Shown one piece after another: positions 32,533 through 44,117 of a stretch of DNA of 64,000 nucleotides. This DNA comes from Siphonodentalium dalli (lineage: Eukaryota > Mollusca > Scaphopoda > Gadilida > Siphonodentaliidae), in assembly GCA_032622095.1 (NCBI GenBank), contig CP136067.1, positions 51,499,899 to 51,563,898 on the forward strand, read 5' to 3'. A model generated the notes under the pieces. It saw only the letters and a program-made list of their open reading frames with translations, did not search any database and had not been told where the DNA came from. The translations under genes and the position numbers were made by a program. Within the stretch, counting starts at the first letter, position 1. The number at the start of each line of letters is the position of its first letter.

Positions 32533-32655
32533 TCACTTTGAGGGCCAGTAACACTCGCCTGACCTGTCGTCTTGTTCGATATACCACATCGACGATATCA
32601 CAGAACAATCTTTCTGCCCATTCTTTTGCTCCATCTCAACGAGAAGGAATTCCAT
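32533..32655 (-). CDS. possible amino-terminal exon of the DUF4806-like gene (CYWPSK)
   Basis: Just after a strong acceptor (CATTTCTCTTTTAG) the minus strand has ATG at 32655 and reads MEFLLVEMEQKNGQKDC, SVISSMWYIEQDDRSG, ECYWPSK, then TGA. An amino-terminal strand-rich segment with 'SS.W......CYWP' is typical of DUF4806-type proteins, which supports membership. No donor before the TGA (AA/GTGAAT or AG/GTCAGG) gives a phase that fits exon 32170-32224 or 32005-32089, so the splice is unresolved. Confidence 0.5.
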   Translation of the reverse strand: MEFLLVEMEQKNGQKDCSVISSMWYIEQDDRSGECYWPSK

Positions 32656-32791
32656 GACTAAAAGAGAAATGTAACATGTATTCATTAGAATACAACAATC
32701 AGGGTGGATTTTGAAAGAGGCGCATACTGGTATAGGAAAATTCTAACTCGCGAAAATTATGGAATGGTACGATTACCAACATTTACCGGTA

Positions 32792-32982
32792 CAGCAATAC
32801 CCTAATTAATCGACTGCTTAATGACAGCAGAATTATGGGTAACTTTTCAGGATTTACAGAAATGTAGTCGAAAAGATGGCTTGTTGCCATTCACCGGAAA
32901 CAAGCCATATTTCCGACTAAATCCTGAAAAGTTACCCATAATTCTGCTGTCGTTAAGCAGTCGATTAATTAGGGCATTACTG
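32792..32982. mobile_element. mariner-like TA-flanked hairpin element, copy 1
   Basis: Flanked by TA; ends CAGCAATACCC and GGGCATTACTG. Arms of about 80 bp with CAGCAGAATTATGGGTAACTT mirrored. Target TA and a CAGT-type terminus fit a Tc1/mariner-derived MITE. Confidence 0.85.
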
Positions 32983-33351
32983 TACATGGACATTAATGTA
33001 GAAACTGATCAGTACATGTACTTTGTAAGAATTCTGAGCTCTACCACTGGTGACAATTAATGGAAAATTTAGTTACATGTATGAGCAATAACTAATTTAA
33101 CATACAATGTACATGTACCTTGAAACAAGCATAAAATATGCCGGTATTACACATTGTTATAACAAAATTATTCCCTCATTACTCATGTTCAAGCCATATT
33201 CAATGAATCAATGGATGTGGTCAGTCGGTTTTTGAACTCGATTGAGAGATTGTTGATATCAGTCAAAATTTATGAAAATAACTCTTGAAATTGATGCCAT
33301 GCCAGACATAAACAAACACTCTGGCGTCGTTATAATGCCAAAATGCATATA

Positions 33352-33480
33352 CAGTAATTCCCACTTAACCACAGCAGAATGATGGGTAATTTTTCAGGAT
33401 TTAGTCAGAAATATGGCTTGTTGCCATTCATCGATGAATGGCAACAAGCCATAATTCCGACTAAATCCTGAAAAATTAAC
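33352..33480. mobile_element. mariner-like hairpin element, copy 2 (right end truncated)
   Basis: Begins CAGTAATTCCC after TA. Contains TGGCTTGTTGCCATTCATCG followed directly by its mirror image around ATCGAT. The last about 30 bp of the right arm are missing. Confidence 0.8.
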
Positions 33481-34033
33481 AATCTGAACAATCTTGTTGA
33501 GGGGTTGGAAGTTGTTCTTATCAAATTCCCTGCTAATGTATGTGCATATACAAGTGAATGGACATGTTTTGCTTTTTGAAACATAAATACATGTATGTTA
33601 TTTGTCCCAGTGATTATTACATGTACAGGTACATGTACCGTATATACCGGTGTGTACATGTACTTGTTAACAAATGATAATGCTGATAATTTCCGAGAAG
33701 TAAACAAAGATTGACAGTCAAAGGAAATACTTGTATAATGAGGCTTGGTATGATTTGAATTAAAATGATGTCCATGCCATCATGAATACCGTAATTATGA
33801 TCTTTGCTGGAAAACACGACATACTATATTGAAAATTACATTCCATCTACAGGGTACATGTATGATTGGGCCTTGGTTTTGTTTGTAAAAAATCCCATTA
33901 ACCGTTCAAACATGCAATGTCACTACAGATTATTGGTTGTAAAAGCAACCCGTAAATCTACCACCAGCATCAGCTCAGCATGTGAATATTTTGCTTGGAA
34001 AACTTTCCCAGAAAGTCCTTTTATTCAGTAAAG
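33481..34033. other. no gene seen
   Basis: Rich in TACATGTAC words near 33590-33660. Short frames only. Confidence 0.5.
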
Positions 34034-34129
34034 GATAATGTTCGAAGCAGAGGGAATTCGGTAAAAGAATAGACGAGGGCTTTCCCGAGTCTATTCTTTA
34101 CCGAATTCCCGACGCTGAGAATATTATCT
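34034..34129. repeat. 96-bp hairpin
   Basis: GGATAATGTTCGAAGCAG...GGGAATTCGGTAAAAGAATAG is mirrored by CTATTCTTTACCGAATTCCC...GAATATTATC. Arms are about 42 bp with a short loop. Possibly a tiny MITE. Confidence 0.85.
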
Positions 34130-35097
34130 GACTAAAAACCCACTCATTGAATGGTTGTTGGAGCCACAGTTACTATCAATTGTGTCTGGCCCACAGCTCT
34201 GCCTTGATTACCTGAGTACACGCCCACAGTTCAGCACGGACACTTTGTGATGTCCGTGTTGTCCACGATGAAAAGCAACACATTTCAATTATTATTTAAT
34301 TCGAATTAGGACTCGCCAGTTTAGGGATGTTTCTTCCGAAGTTTGTCGTTGCGCTATGGATTCGGACAGTGTATGTGAGCAATATATTACTATATTTCTT
34401 TCTTGATTTAAAGATGCCCCATCTAATTTGAAATCAAATACGTTAACATTCCATAATAATTTATCAGGCAATAAAACATGAAAAATAATGGTATTAAATG
34501 CAGGGGGGATCTGGAAAAGTTTTTTTCCGACCCCGAGGGACCCACCACCCCATTTGTGCAAAAAAAATATTTTTTTCCTCCAAAATTTTGGGGACCCACC
34601 CCCTTTCTCATGTTTTTATCAAAATTTCAGAGGTTTTTTTTAGCCGTTCTTCAATAACTGTGTTAATTGCCTTTCAATCCCATTCCACTATGCTTTTACC
34701 ATTACGAATCAAGCAATAATATGCTTATAAACACAGATCAGAAAAATAAACTGTATTTCCAGGTGTTTCCTGGTGTTTTCAGTATCTAACAATAATAAAG
34801 CATTGTGTAGGTACACTATATGTCACAAATCGCCCTAGACCCCATTATAGCCTTAATATATCGAGTGCGTTGTGTCTGACATAGAACAATGGCCAGTGTA
34901 AATAGTGGTAAACAGGTCAGGGGTTCCACAATTATTTGTGCATGACCAAAGAACTGTTTAGTCTTATCCACAAGGGTGGGGAGGGGAATTGTTTTTGGTT
35001 AGGTATAATTATACACCTAGATATATGGTTATTATACCCCCTGATATTAGTCGGCGGGTATATAGTTGACGTCTCGAGCCGTCCGTGTGTCCGTCCG
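34130..35097. other. no gene seen; G/C-run segment
   Basis: At 34500-34615 a GGGGGGATCTGG...TTTTTTTCCGACCCC segment resembles the ends of the 833-bp element at 43285 (GGCCGGAAAAAAACTG). Possibly a related decayed element. Confidence 0.35.
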
Positions 35098-35480
35098 TAC
35101 AAACATTTTGCATTATAACTCAAGAGTCGGTTCACTCGGTTGTCATATTTTGATGCCCTATGGCATGGTGATGAATCAGAAATGGGGAACGAAAATGCAT
35201 AATATCACGGGTTGTGACCATCAATGCCTACCAGAGTTATGCGCCCTGTTCGACTTTATGAAATTCAGTCCGTACAAAGTTTTTGCAATATAAGTTAAGT
35301 GTCGGTTGTCGAATTTTGATTTGGTATGGTGATAGACCAGAATGATAGGGGAACGATGTATGCACATATTATTGCATATCACAGGTTTCGCCTATCAATC
35401 CATACCAGAGCTACCGGCCTTGTTCCATCCGTAAACACGTTTTGCATTATTATAACTCAACCATGGGTTAAGTTTCCTGA
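35098..35480 (+). repeat. diverged direct repeats, ACAAACATTTTGCATTATAACTC
   Basis: Units starting with a word like GTCCGTACAAACATTTTGCA occur at about 35092, 35269 and 35431. They are followed by CAAGAGTCGGTT-type and TTTTGAT..TATGGCATGGTGAT-type words. Non-coding. Confidence 0.7.
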
Positions 35481-37018
35481 ACGCTATTACGGTGGTCCAC
35501 TGTGAAGTGGGCCGGGATCCTGTGAAATCCAGAATGATGCAACATCTGAGGCTAAAGAGTCACTATAGCTGCATATATAGCCCTATACCAACAAGCATGG
35601 TACTAACATGCTTACAAACAACATTACATGTTCAGTACTTGTAAATTGTTTGAAAAAAAAACATTTTGGAAAAAAATTACAAGCACGATTTTTTCGGCCT
35701 CTGGACCACCCACCCACCCCGGCCCTATATACAGAATTTTTTAACAGACTCTCCCCTGGGTAATGATGTAAAAACGCTCTTTATAAAATGTAATTTTTCG
35801 AATATTCTGGCGCCAAACAACACGATACCTGGTAAAACTGTCTTATTATTAATAAGTCGAAAGCACACAAGAATCTTGCATAAATGGGTTTACTGATTAT
35901 TTCTCATTGTTGTCTTGTGTAGAATACGCATGAATAGAAGTATTATAGTGTTCAATCGTATGGGGTATTTTGAATTTTCAATTATTATCAGAAGGAAACC
36001 TACGGTACATGATGTACATGTACTTGCTTGAATTTTAAGTATCATCCTATGGTTTATACACATGGGCGTGGCTAGACGTGACTCAGAACAACATGACAAT
36101 TTAGTTTCGCACACCCACCCCCTTCATGATGTTTCAAAAGGTATCATAACATTTCCAGTTATTGGACAATTCTTACATGACATGGGCCACCCCGTTGTTA
36201 GCAATTCCCCATCGTATATGCATGATTTCCAAATATTCACTCACCACGATGACCTTACATGTACCTTTAAGTGTCACCCACAGAAGTTAACAAATGGTTA
36301 GTGCGCAAATGTATAACATGTATTATCTTTTCTTCGAAACGGCATACAGTACAATCGCGTAAATAGTGACTATATATATCGTTCCAATATATAATTGATT
36401 AGTCATCAGCGACGTGACTAGAGGGCTCCTGTGATTTCCCGGCTGCATCCCGCCCCTTTTAACAAGACCGAGCTCGCAATGTCGTGTAATTTCATTTGCT
36501 TCCCACCCCGTGGTTTGGAATTTCCTAACTGTACCAATTGTGGGGAGGAATCATGAAACAATTTGAAATATGAGCCTGAAACCTGTAAAATCCTAGCATC
36601 TATAAAAAAAAGTCTAACTCCATGAAAACTCATGCCTCGATTTTTTTTTTTTTAAATTCAGTTAATAATGAAATGTGGTATGCTAGCATTAACCATGGGG
36701 TTTTCGCAGTGAGTAATACTTTTGCATACTTATGTGAACAGTACTGTAACATTGACAGTCATTTTATCGCCAAATATTGTTTGAATATCGGTTCTGTTGA
36801 CCATTTACCCCTTGATATTGTATCGATTGTAAAATGACTCGTGCTTCAAGAAAAGTTAAAAAAAACAACGCATGATCGCGTTATCCATGTCTTATCGACA
36901 ATCAACACAAGAACAAAACCAATCCATTGTTCAACATTTTCTCTTGGTGATAATGATTTTACAGACCAATGCGAACGCCTTACGTACCTATAATGTTCTC
37001 CCTAAAATGTTCAAGTTC
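35481..37018. other. no gene seen
   Basis: Several short frames on both strands, none recognised and none with neighbouring splice sites I could support. Confidence 0.45.
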
Positions 37019-37508
37019 GGCACATGTGTTAGATCATGCCATGAATCTTTACTCTGGCTATATACCCCCGTATATATCATTTTCCATATATTCAAACCCT
37101 GGGAACCTTTTCTATTATCTTCTGATGGGGTTGAAGATTGAACAAACCATGCAGGGAATATATTTCTGTGTTAATACTTGTTCCTTGAATATAAATTTCC
37201 AGCTCGAGGTTGCAAGATTTTTGTAGCTTTGTGAGCCAACATCAATGAAATTCCAAGCGACGCATAGTACAACCGATTAATTCAAGTCCCCCTAAACCAT
37301 GCAAACTCTAGTTAGGACCTTTACCTGCTATAAAATACAATGTTAATACGGAACAGTTATAACCGAGCATTATACACATGTATGTTAACTGCATTTTTTT
37401 TTCAATGTTATAAAACTTCCCTGTCAGAGCAACAGAAAGTTACCATGTTTTGAACTAGTGGAGTATGATATCTTGGCGAAGCCAGAGTAGAGATGCATGA
37501 TATATGTA
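37019..37508. repeat. inverted pair of a dispersed repeat
   Basis: AGATCATGCCATGAATCTTTACTCTGG...TCAAACCCTGGGAACC at 37030-37110 is mirrored with mismatches at 37440-37505 (TTTTGAACTAGTGGAGTATG...CCAGAGTAGAGATGCATGAT). Related copies are at 41460-41520 and 53385-53460, and a fragment at about 39850. Confidence 0.6.
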
Positions 37509-37857
37509 TACACATGGATATACGCTATTCTGTTTCAATTTGATACTGGACATGTTATATTTTTTCTATGCTTCACCATTGTATTAAAAATAACCCTGTG
37601 AGCACTTTCTCATTCAATAAGTAACGTATAGTTAAAATCTGTGTTAAACGGTTTTGTGTTTATTTGACCGACTTAGGGACGTATTTAGATGTTATCTATA
37701 TGTGTTTTAGCCTGTCGGCGGACTTTTCTAAATAGTTAGTCCAAATAGCTGTTGGTGTTTTTGTATCAAAGTTTGAAGAAATTTTATTTTATGTTTTGGC
37801 TTGGCAATATAAAATCAAAATCGCTAAATATTTGTGAGTTTTAATTAGCTCAGCAAA
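37509..37857. other. no gene seen
   Basis: AT-rich spacer; nothing supported. Confidence 0.5.
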
Positions 37858-37861
37858 TTAA

Positions 37862-38283
37862 AGGTACTCAATCCGATTAAGCACCCCTAAATTACTATTT
37901 CTGTGACTTCAGGGGTAAAAAAAATAATTGATTCGAGTCGAGGAACCCACCCATCAAAGCTCAGAGTTATTAGATATTAATTTTTGAAGTTTGCAATTAT
38001 GCGTACTAATAATTGCCCCTAAGTTTGTAATTTTCTCGAGATGTATAATTTTCACAGAAACACTTATTCAAACAGGCGAAGCTGGATAACTCTAAAATCA
38101 AGTGTATTAATAACGCAATTTTTACTGAGACCATCATTTTGACGGCGTGTTTCTGGACCAGAAACAATAGAAATAACAAAACTTCAAAAAACACCGGTAG
38201 GTTACTCGTCTCGAATCAATTATTGTTTATCCCCGAAGCCAAGGAAATAGTAATTTATGAAGGCCTGATCGGATTGAGTACCT
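37862..38283. mobile_element. AGGTACTC-family TTAA element, copy 4
   Basis: TTAA 37858-37861 and 38284-38287. Near-perfect ends AGGTACTCAATCCGAT and ATCGGATTGAGTACCT, with inner arms GACTTCAGGGGTAAAAAAAAT...ATTCGAGTCGAGGAACCC mirrored. This is the cleanest copy. A fragment lies at about 40592-40640 (CCGAGGAACCCACCCATC). Confidence 0.9.
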
Positions 38284-38287
38284 TTAA

Positions 38288-38670
38288 GTGTTCCAATATT
38301 TAATGCAGCTTGCCGACACGCTATATTGACTCAACTTACATGATTGGGGGAGGAGCCACTCTATGACGCCACTCAGTCGATTTAATCCCTCATGTATTCG
38401 TAAAAAATAATGCCCATGGGCATTCTTAAAAAAGAATGACTGTTGGCGTTAAAATAATGTTCATGCGATCAAAACGCTTGAGCGTTCTGCCAGATAAGAG
38501 CCCTGTCCGGACAAAGGGATAACATACCGGTGGGTTTTAACTTCCAATAATTCCATCTGTTGGGTGGTTTGATTTTTTGTTTCCTACATGTACCGGTACA
38601 TCTCACGGGTTTTTGTATTTAATTTTGTTGTATTTATTTGAGTCATATACATGTACCGTACATTGTATGT
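38288..38670. other. no gene seen
   Basis: Contains a short palindromic AATGCCCATGGGCATT at about 38409. Otherwise plain. Confidence 0.5.
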
Positions 38671-38672
38671 TA

Positions 38673-38823
38673 CAGTAATGCCCAAAGTAATTGACCAATT
38701 AACCACAGCAGAAATATGGGTAATTTTTCAGGATTTAGTCCGAAATATGGCTTGTTGCCATTCATCGGAAAGCTCTCGCCAAGAGCTTTCCGATGAAGTG
38801 GTCAATTACTTTGAACATTACTA
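38673..38823. mobile_element. mariner-like hairpin element, copy 3
   Basis: TA then CAGTAATGCCCAAAGTAATTG at the left; CAATTACTTTGAACATTAC at the right. The inner arm AAAGCTCTCGCCAAGAGCTTT forms its own hairpin. Confidence 0.85.
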
Positions 38824-40992
38824 CTAGTATGTGTCTAGCCTTGTACAGGCAGGTTAGCCGGTATGGGAAATGAAAACATTGAGCTACAATATTTAGCTGA
38901 ATTCAGCTACATGTATCCTACAGGGTAGCACAATTTAGCTACCGGTATGTGTTATCCATTAAGTTTTATGCATGACAAAATAGGGAAAATGCAAATAAAA
39001 AACGCTTTACTTATTTCATATAATGGGCCATTCCTTCTGCGAGAAAAATGCTCATAGATATATGATTCTGAATCGTAATGCTACTGGTACGGTACATGTA
39101 CCTCTGTGAACATTAGCATCAACCGATCAAATTCATTTCAATTCCGCTTCCAGTTTGAAAATAATGTTGATTAAGTAATTTTTGGCAATTTCAAATTAGA
39201 AAACAGATTGCAGTCTGTTCTTTCAGTTCAACACTTAATGCGAAATATCATTAGTTACTGCAGACCGCATGTGAAGCTTCACAGAAACACTTTCGGTACA
39301 ACAAATTAAAACTGGACTCCCATCAGGAGAGGAAGCACGAGCAGTCAATACATTCATATTCTATTGTATAATCATTTACTGTTTTGTCGATGCATTGTTA
39401 TGCATGTGGCTTTCCATGCTCTAACTGGTGAAATTCAATGGAAATCCTACCGGGTACTTATAAACACATAGCGGAGCAAATCAAAATGTTTCATTTAATC
39501 TTGGGGACAAGATCAAAGATAGCGTGGCGAAGCTGACAAGGCAAGGTTTACCAAATGAAAATTAAAAACTAAAAACTATTTTCTCTACCGAATGGGTAAA
39601 TCCTTAAGTAAATGTGTCACTTAAAATACTGGTACCGGGTATATAAGACTGTGGTGAATAGAAGAGTGCAAGTTATTTTTGTCAAGATCAATGTTATTTT
39701 GATCCAGTAAAATTATATTTGCATCGCGATATTTCGTGTTAGGTGTTGAGCTGAAGGAACAGACTGAAATTTAGCTCAATTTAGCTACTTGAGCTTAAAT
39801 GATTTATTTAATATAATTTGGCACTAGATGATGCCACAAACTTATACTGTCTGACACCCGTAGAGATCATATTCCACTAGTATAATTTACAAAACCCAGG
39901 AACTTTTTTAAAGTCGAAAAAAATAACACAGACAATGTATTTCTTTGTTAATAAATGAATTATTTACCGGTATGTGAAATTCCCATCTCGAGATTACATT
40001 ATTTGCGTGACTTTTGACACCCGATTCCATGATATGAATATTTGTGTTATTCCCTGTCACCAGATTCTACAGATTATATCGGTAAACGGCCAACACGGAA
40101 ACCATTCTGATGCTCGATCGCCAAGCTGTGGTTTCGATCCCCAAAAATGGGTCATTCTCTCCCTGCGTATTTTACTAAACTGCCTCTGGAGATCTGAACA
40201 ATTTAATTTAATCTAACATTAAGTTAGTAAAGTGTATCAAAATATCTCTAAATACTGAATTCAGCATCAGGGAAAGGTCGAGGACAGTTTTGATGTATGT
40301 GTTTAATGGCTGGATGCCCAAGCTCCAGAAGCCCAAATGTCTAGTAAATGTAGTTCAACTGTCAGGCTATCGGACATAATTATTATGACATCTGAAAGTA
40401 TATGGGGATATATTCCATCAGTCGTTTAGATATAGTCGCGGATTATGTTTTTTTTAATATCCCGCCCCTGAGGTGTTTCAGCATAAACTTATGGTGTATA
40501 AAGTACCAACATGTAATGTAATATGCACTGGTAATTTTCCTATTGAATGTTTGAGTTAATAAAAGCAGCCCCGTAACTTCACCAAATATTAAATAAGCCG
40601 AGGAACCCACCCATCAAAGCTCAAGCTTGATTAGATATCAAATACACCAAATTGCCTGATGTTACGCCTGGAAATGTGAATTAAGATCGCGGAGTGATTT
40701 AACAGTGAATTAAACAAAAACAGCGACAACCATAACATTGGATTGTGCAATAAGTATGCGTGATTGTTACACAGGGTGAGCTTGGCCAGTTTTATAAACC
40801 GGTTGCGGAAGTTATACTTTTGCTGATTGACCAATCAGAATCGCTTCCGCATTGGCCGCTTACGATCTACAAGGTAATCTGTAGAATCTGTGACAAGGTA
40901 TAAAATAAATACATGTACCGGTATTTATTGCAAAATCGGGTGTCACGAAAATAATTCAATCTCTATCCGGGAACTAGTGAATAAACCATTAA
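38824..40992. other. about 2.2 kb without a recognised gene
   Basis: No coding region supported. A weak SINE-like remnant may lie at 40071-40200: TGTGGTTTCGATCCCC (about 40128-40143) resembles a box B, and the ATTCTCTCCCTGCGTATTTTAC that follows looks like a SINE body. No clear box A or flanking duplication. A fragment of the AGGTACTC family lies at about 40592-40640. Confidence 0.35.
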
Positions 40993-42449
40993 AGTGATGT
41001 TAAACACTCTGGTAGGGTGATCCAATAGAAATGGAAAAATAATTTTACTCTAAGTAGTTATTTTTTACAAATCTTAAATCCAAACTGCCCACACACACTG
41101 TCATTATTATATACCGTATACATTAAATTCAGTGACTCTTGATGTCAAAATCGTTTGTTTCTTTGTCGCTGATACCGGTAGTTGTGTCCCGAATCGAAGT
41201 AAATATTTACAATTCAGCGTATTGCAGATGATGTTTTCTATGGAGTGGTTCAGTGGTATGGTCGATATGCTAGATTTTTTCGGAGATGTAGTAGAATGCT
41301 ACACTCGTCCAGTTGACATACTGGTTAATACTAATAGTTTAGCGCAACAAGTGCATAATATGTCTTTAAGCAACAGGTACCGGTATTAACAAAGAAATAC
41401 ATTCCCCATGTTATGTTTCAACTTTATAAGAATCCCTATCAAAACTTAAAACAGTTCACGGGTCTTATACTGGTGGAATATGATCTCTACAAACGTCAGA
41501 CAGAGTAGAGATTCATCAATTTCATCAGGTCTGGCAAATGTGAGAGTAGCTACAATAGCTGTATTCAGCTAACCTAGCTGTATTCAGCTACCGTATATAT
41601 TATACTCTCAAACCGGCTGTTTTTCGATAATAAACTAGCAGCGCTAATTTGCACATAAAAATTAGGCTACCATATTCTCCGGCCACCCTCAACCAAACCA
41701 AAACCGTTACTTGTTGCCTTTTGTCGACACAGCAATTCTGATTTTGTGTGAAAACTTACTACAGTAAAAATTAGTGGGTGAAGTTAAGTCCCGTGGGGGG
41801 GGGGGGGTTGCAGAGGTCAACCAATATCTCCTGGACTACCCGAACTACATCGATCATTTAAAAAGCCACATCAAACATTTTTTATAAATAATACCTGTTA
41901 GAAATATTGGATTTGAACAACAAAAATTAACTGTTAAATATTCATCAGAGTATGCTTTTCAGATAAATAGCCTCCGTTCCTCATCTCCAAATTGAGATCT
42001 AATTGCCTGAGAACAGATACCGGTTTTTTATTTTAATGGCCCTAGCCTCAACCACCGAATTTCCTATCTTTTGTCATATTATGTACTTGTTCGGGTGCGT
42101 GCAACTGATCAGTTATTATTCAGGTGCTATGCCAACTGGAGGAATGTAGTATTCTACTAACATCACAGAAAATCTCAAGCAAATCGACTGTACCACTCCA
42201 TAGAAAACACCGTCTGAACTACAATAAATTGTTAATATTTATTACTCGAATCGGGACGTTTTTATCAGCGATAAACTAACGAAAGCGATTTCGACATCGA
42301 CAGTCATTGCATTTAATTAATATATAAAAATAACGGTGTGGGTTGTCAATTTAGATATAATATTTGTAAAAATTTGTAAAAATAACTTCTTTGAACAAGA
42401 TTATTCTCCATTTCTATTTGATCACCCTACCGGAGTGCTTCACATCACT
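40993..42449. mobile_element. 1.46-kb TTAA-flanked element, AGTGATG ends
   Basis: TTAA at 40989-40992 and 42450-42453. Ends AGTGATGTTAAACACTC...GGTAGGGTGATC mirrored by GATCACCCTACCGGAGTG...CATCACT. A second, inner inverted repeat pairs about 41190-41340 with about 42110-42255 (CTATGGAGTGGT..AGTCGA, CATTCTACT-type words). TTAA target again suggests a piggyBac-like mover. No transposase is recognised; the 85-codon frame at 41132 is not assigned. Confidence 0.85.
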
Positions 42450-42469
42450 TTAAAAACATATTATGGACT

Positions 42470-42607
42470 TGTTTAGCTATGCCAACTGGAGGAGTGAACC
42501 ATTCAACTACATGTAACATCGCCGAAAATCTGAAGCAAATCGACTGTACCACTCCATAGAAAACATCGCCTGAACTACCGGTACGCTCTCAAGTGTAAAT
42601 ATTTACT
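42470..42607 (+). repeat. direct copy of the inner arm of the 1.46-kb element
   Basis: GCTATGCCAACTGGAGGA...AATCGACTGTACCACTCCATAGAAAAC repeats the sequence at 42128-42215. It ends at the left border of duplication copy B (about 42612). Confidence 0.8.
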
Positions 42608-43284
42608 ACTCGATATCAATAGCAAAGTGCGATATGCTGGATATTTCTCAGAACCGTTCATCACAGAACAAGTGTCAAGACCAGGGAATGTTCTGTCCCC
42701 TTTTTGTACCGTGTCTGTATATACGACCTCCTACAAGAACTCTAATTATCACCGGAGGGTGCTCATATAGATTCTTTCTTACTCAGAAGGCGGCTTAAAA
42801 AGTCTTCTGAATAAATGTTATAAGTACAGCAAACACATTCCAGGATGCATTGTATCCATATCTACATGTCGTTTACGAGAAACTTAACATTTTCCAATGT
42901 TAATCATCTTTAAAATCAGCTTAAACCATTATAACACTGCAAAGTGGTTATTCCCTGGAATATAGAAAGAGAAAATATAAATTATACGCATGAAATCCTA
43001 TATAAAATTGCATAAATTTCTACATTCCCATAATTCGAAATATCACACAACAAGCAGGTTTACGCCAAGATCCTAGTGGCGCCTTTGATACTATTCTATC
43101 TGATACTGACCGCTCTCCAAATACGTGTGCCTATGATTGTACATTGAAGTCAGATTCTTCACACAAGCGTGCATGCTGGCGAATAAGCTGGAAGCTTAAA
43201 TCTTCGTCAATTAGTCTAAACGCCGCTGATAGAGCCGACACGAGCAATATAACATTCGCTGTGGTCAGTTATAGCCGTGAACAT

Positions 43285-44117
43285 CAGGGGGGGGCCGGAA
43301 AAAAACTGAGGGACACAACGTGCCGGGGTGGGGGGTACATAGGCGTCAAACATTTACACGTACATTTTTTCCATATTCATTTAGGGGGGGGGGGGTTGTC
43401 GGAAAACATTTGCATGTAACTTTTTTCCAAAATATGTATTTTCAGACTCACAACTTCAATTTTCTCTATTTTTATAGAATATGGATTAACCTTAATATCC
43501 AAATCATATATACATGAGTAGTAAAATCCACATAAAATAATTTTGGATAACCACTGTCTTGGTTTACATGTGATATTGACCCCATTAACCCTCTTAATAA
43601 TGCCGACTATGTCAGTGTCTACCAGTCGAATGCAGAATTCTACCCTGCGATCGCTTATCTGGCAATTTTTTACTGCAGAACTATCCCATGTATTAAACAA
43701 TTTCTCCTCCAATGGTATCAGAAAATAGTTATATGCTGGTATCTCACTCATCTCATTTGCATCTTTTTCAAAGTCGAGGTAATGACTAGTTGTCATTTAT
43801 TAAAGTGCATACAAAGCGTTGCGATCACCAATATACATGTTTGTACATGTCATGACATCACGCGGTACCAATCTGCGTTCTACTGGTAGACAATGACCAT
43901 TTTAGTCATAATAATCTGAACTAAGTTACCAAGCTCGGTTTCTGGTCAAACCGAGTTGTTGTCCGGCTGGGGTAAATTCGATTTTTCGGGGGGCAAATGG
44001 TTAGTGGAAAACAATTGCAGTTTTTGCTGTTTTGGGGGGGGGGGGGTACCCAAACCGAAGAAAACAGTTTTTCCCACCCTGTGTCTGCAGTTTTTTTCCG
44101 GCCCCCCCCCCCCCCAT
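43285..44117. mobile_element. 833-bp insertion with 8-bp target duplication (hAT-like size)
   Basis: Flanked by GTGAACAT at 43277-43284 and 44118-44125; copy A has the empty site at 8042-8049. Ends CAGGGGGGGGCCGGAAAAA and TTTTTTTCCGGCCCCCCC are inverted repeats with a long G/C run. An 8-bp duplication and a CAGG start fit hAT-type elements. No transposase is identified, but a long minus-strand frame lies inside. Confidence 0.88.
43377..43796 (-). CDS. unassigned 139-codon frame inside the 833-bp element
   Basis: An ATG at 43796 opens MTTSHYLDFEKDANEMSE, then EEKLFNTWDSSAVKN, DRRVEFCIRLVDTDIVG and CKPRQWLSKIILCGFYYS. The last residues (NPPPPK) come from a C/G run and are probably not native. 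I do not recognise the product. The frame fills more than half of an otherwise non-coding TIR element and has a mixed, protein-like composition. It could be a captured host exon, a transposase scrap or chance. No splice sites are proposed. Confidence 0.3.
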   Translation of the reverse strand: MTTSHYLDFEKDANEMSEIPAYNYFLIPLEEKLFNTWDSSAVKNCQISDRRVEFCIRLVDTDIVGIIKRVNGVNITCKPRQWLSKIILCGFYYSCIYDLDIKVNPYSIKIEKIEVVSLKIHILEKSYMQMFSDNPPPPK

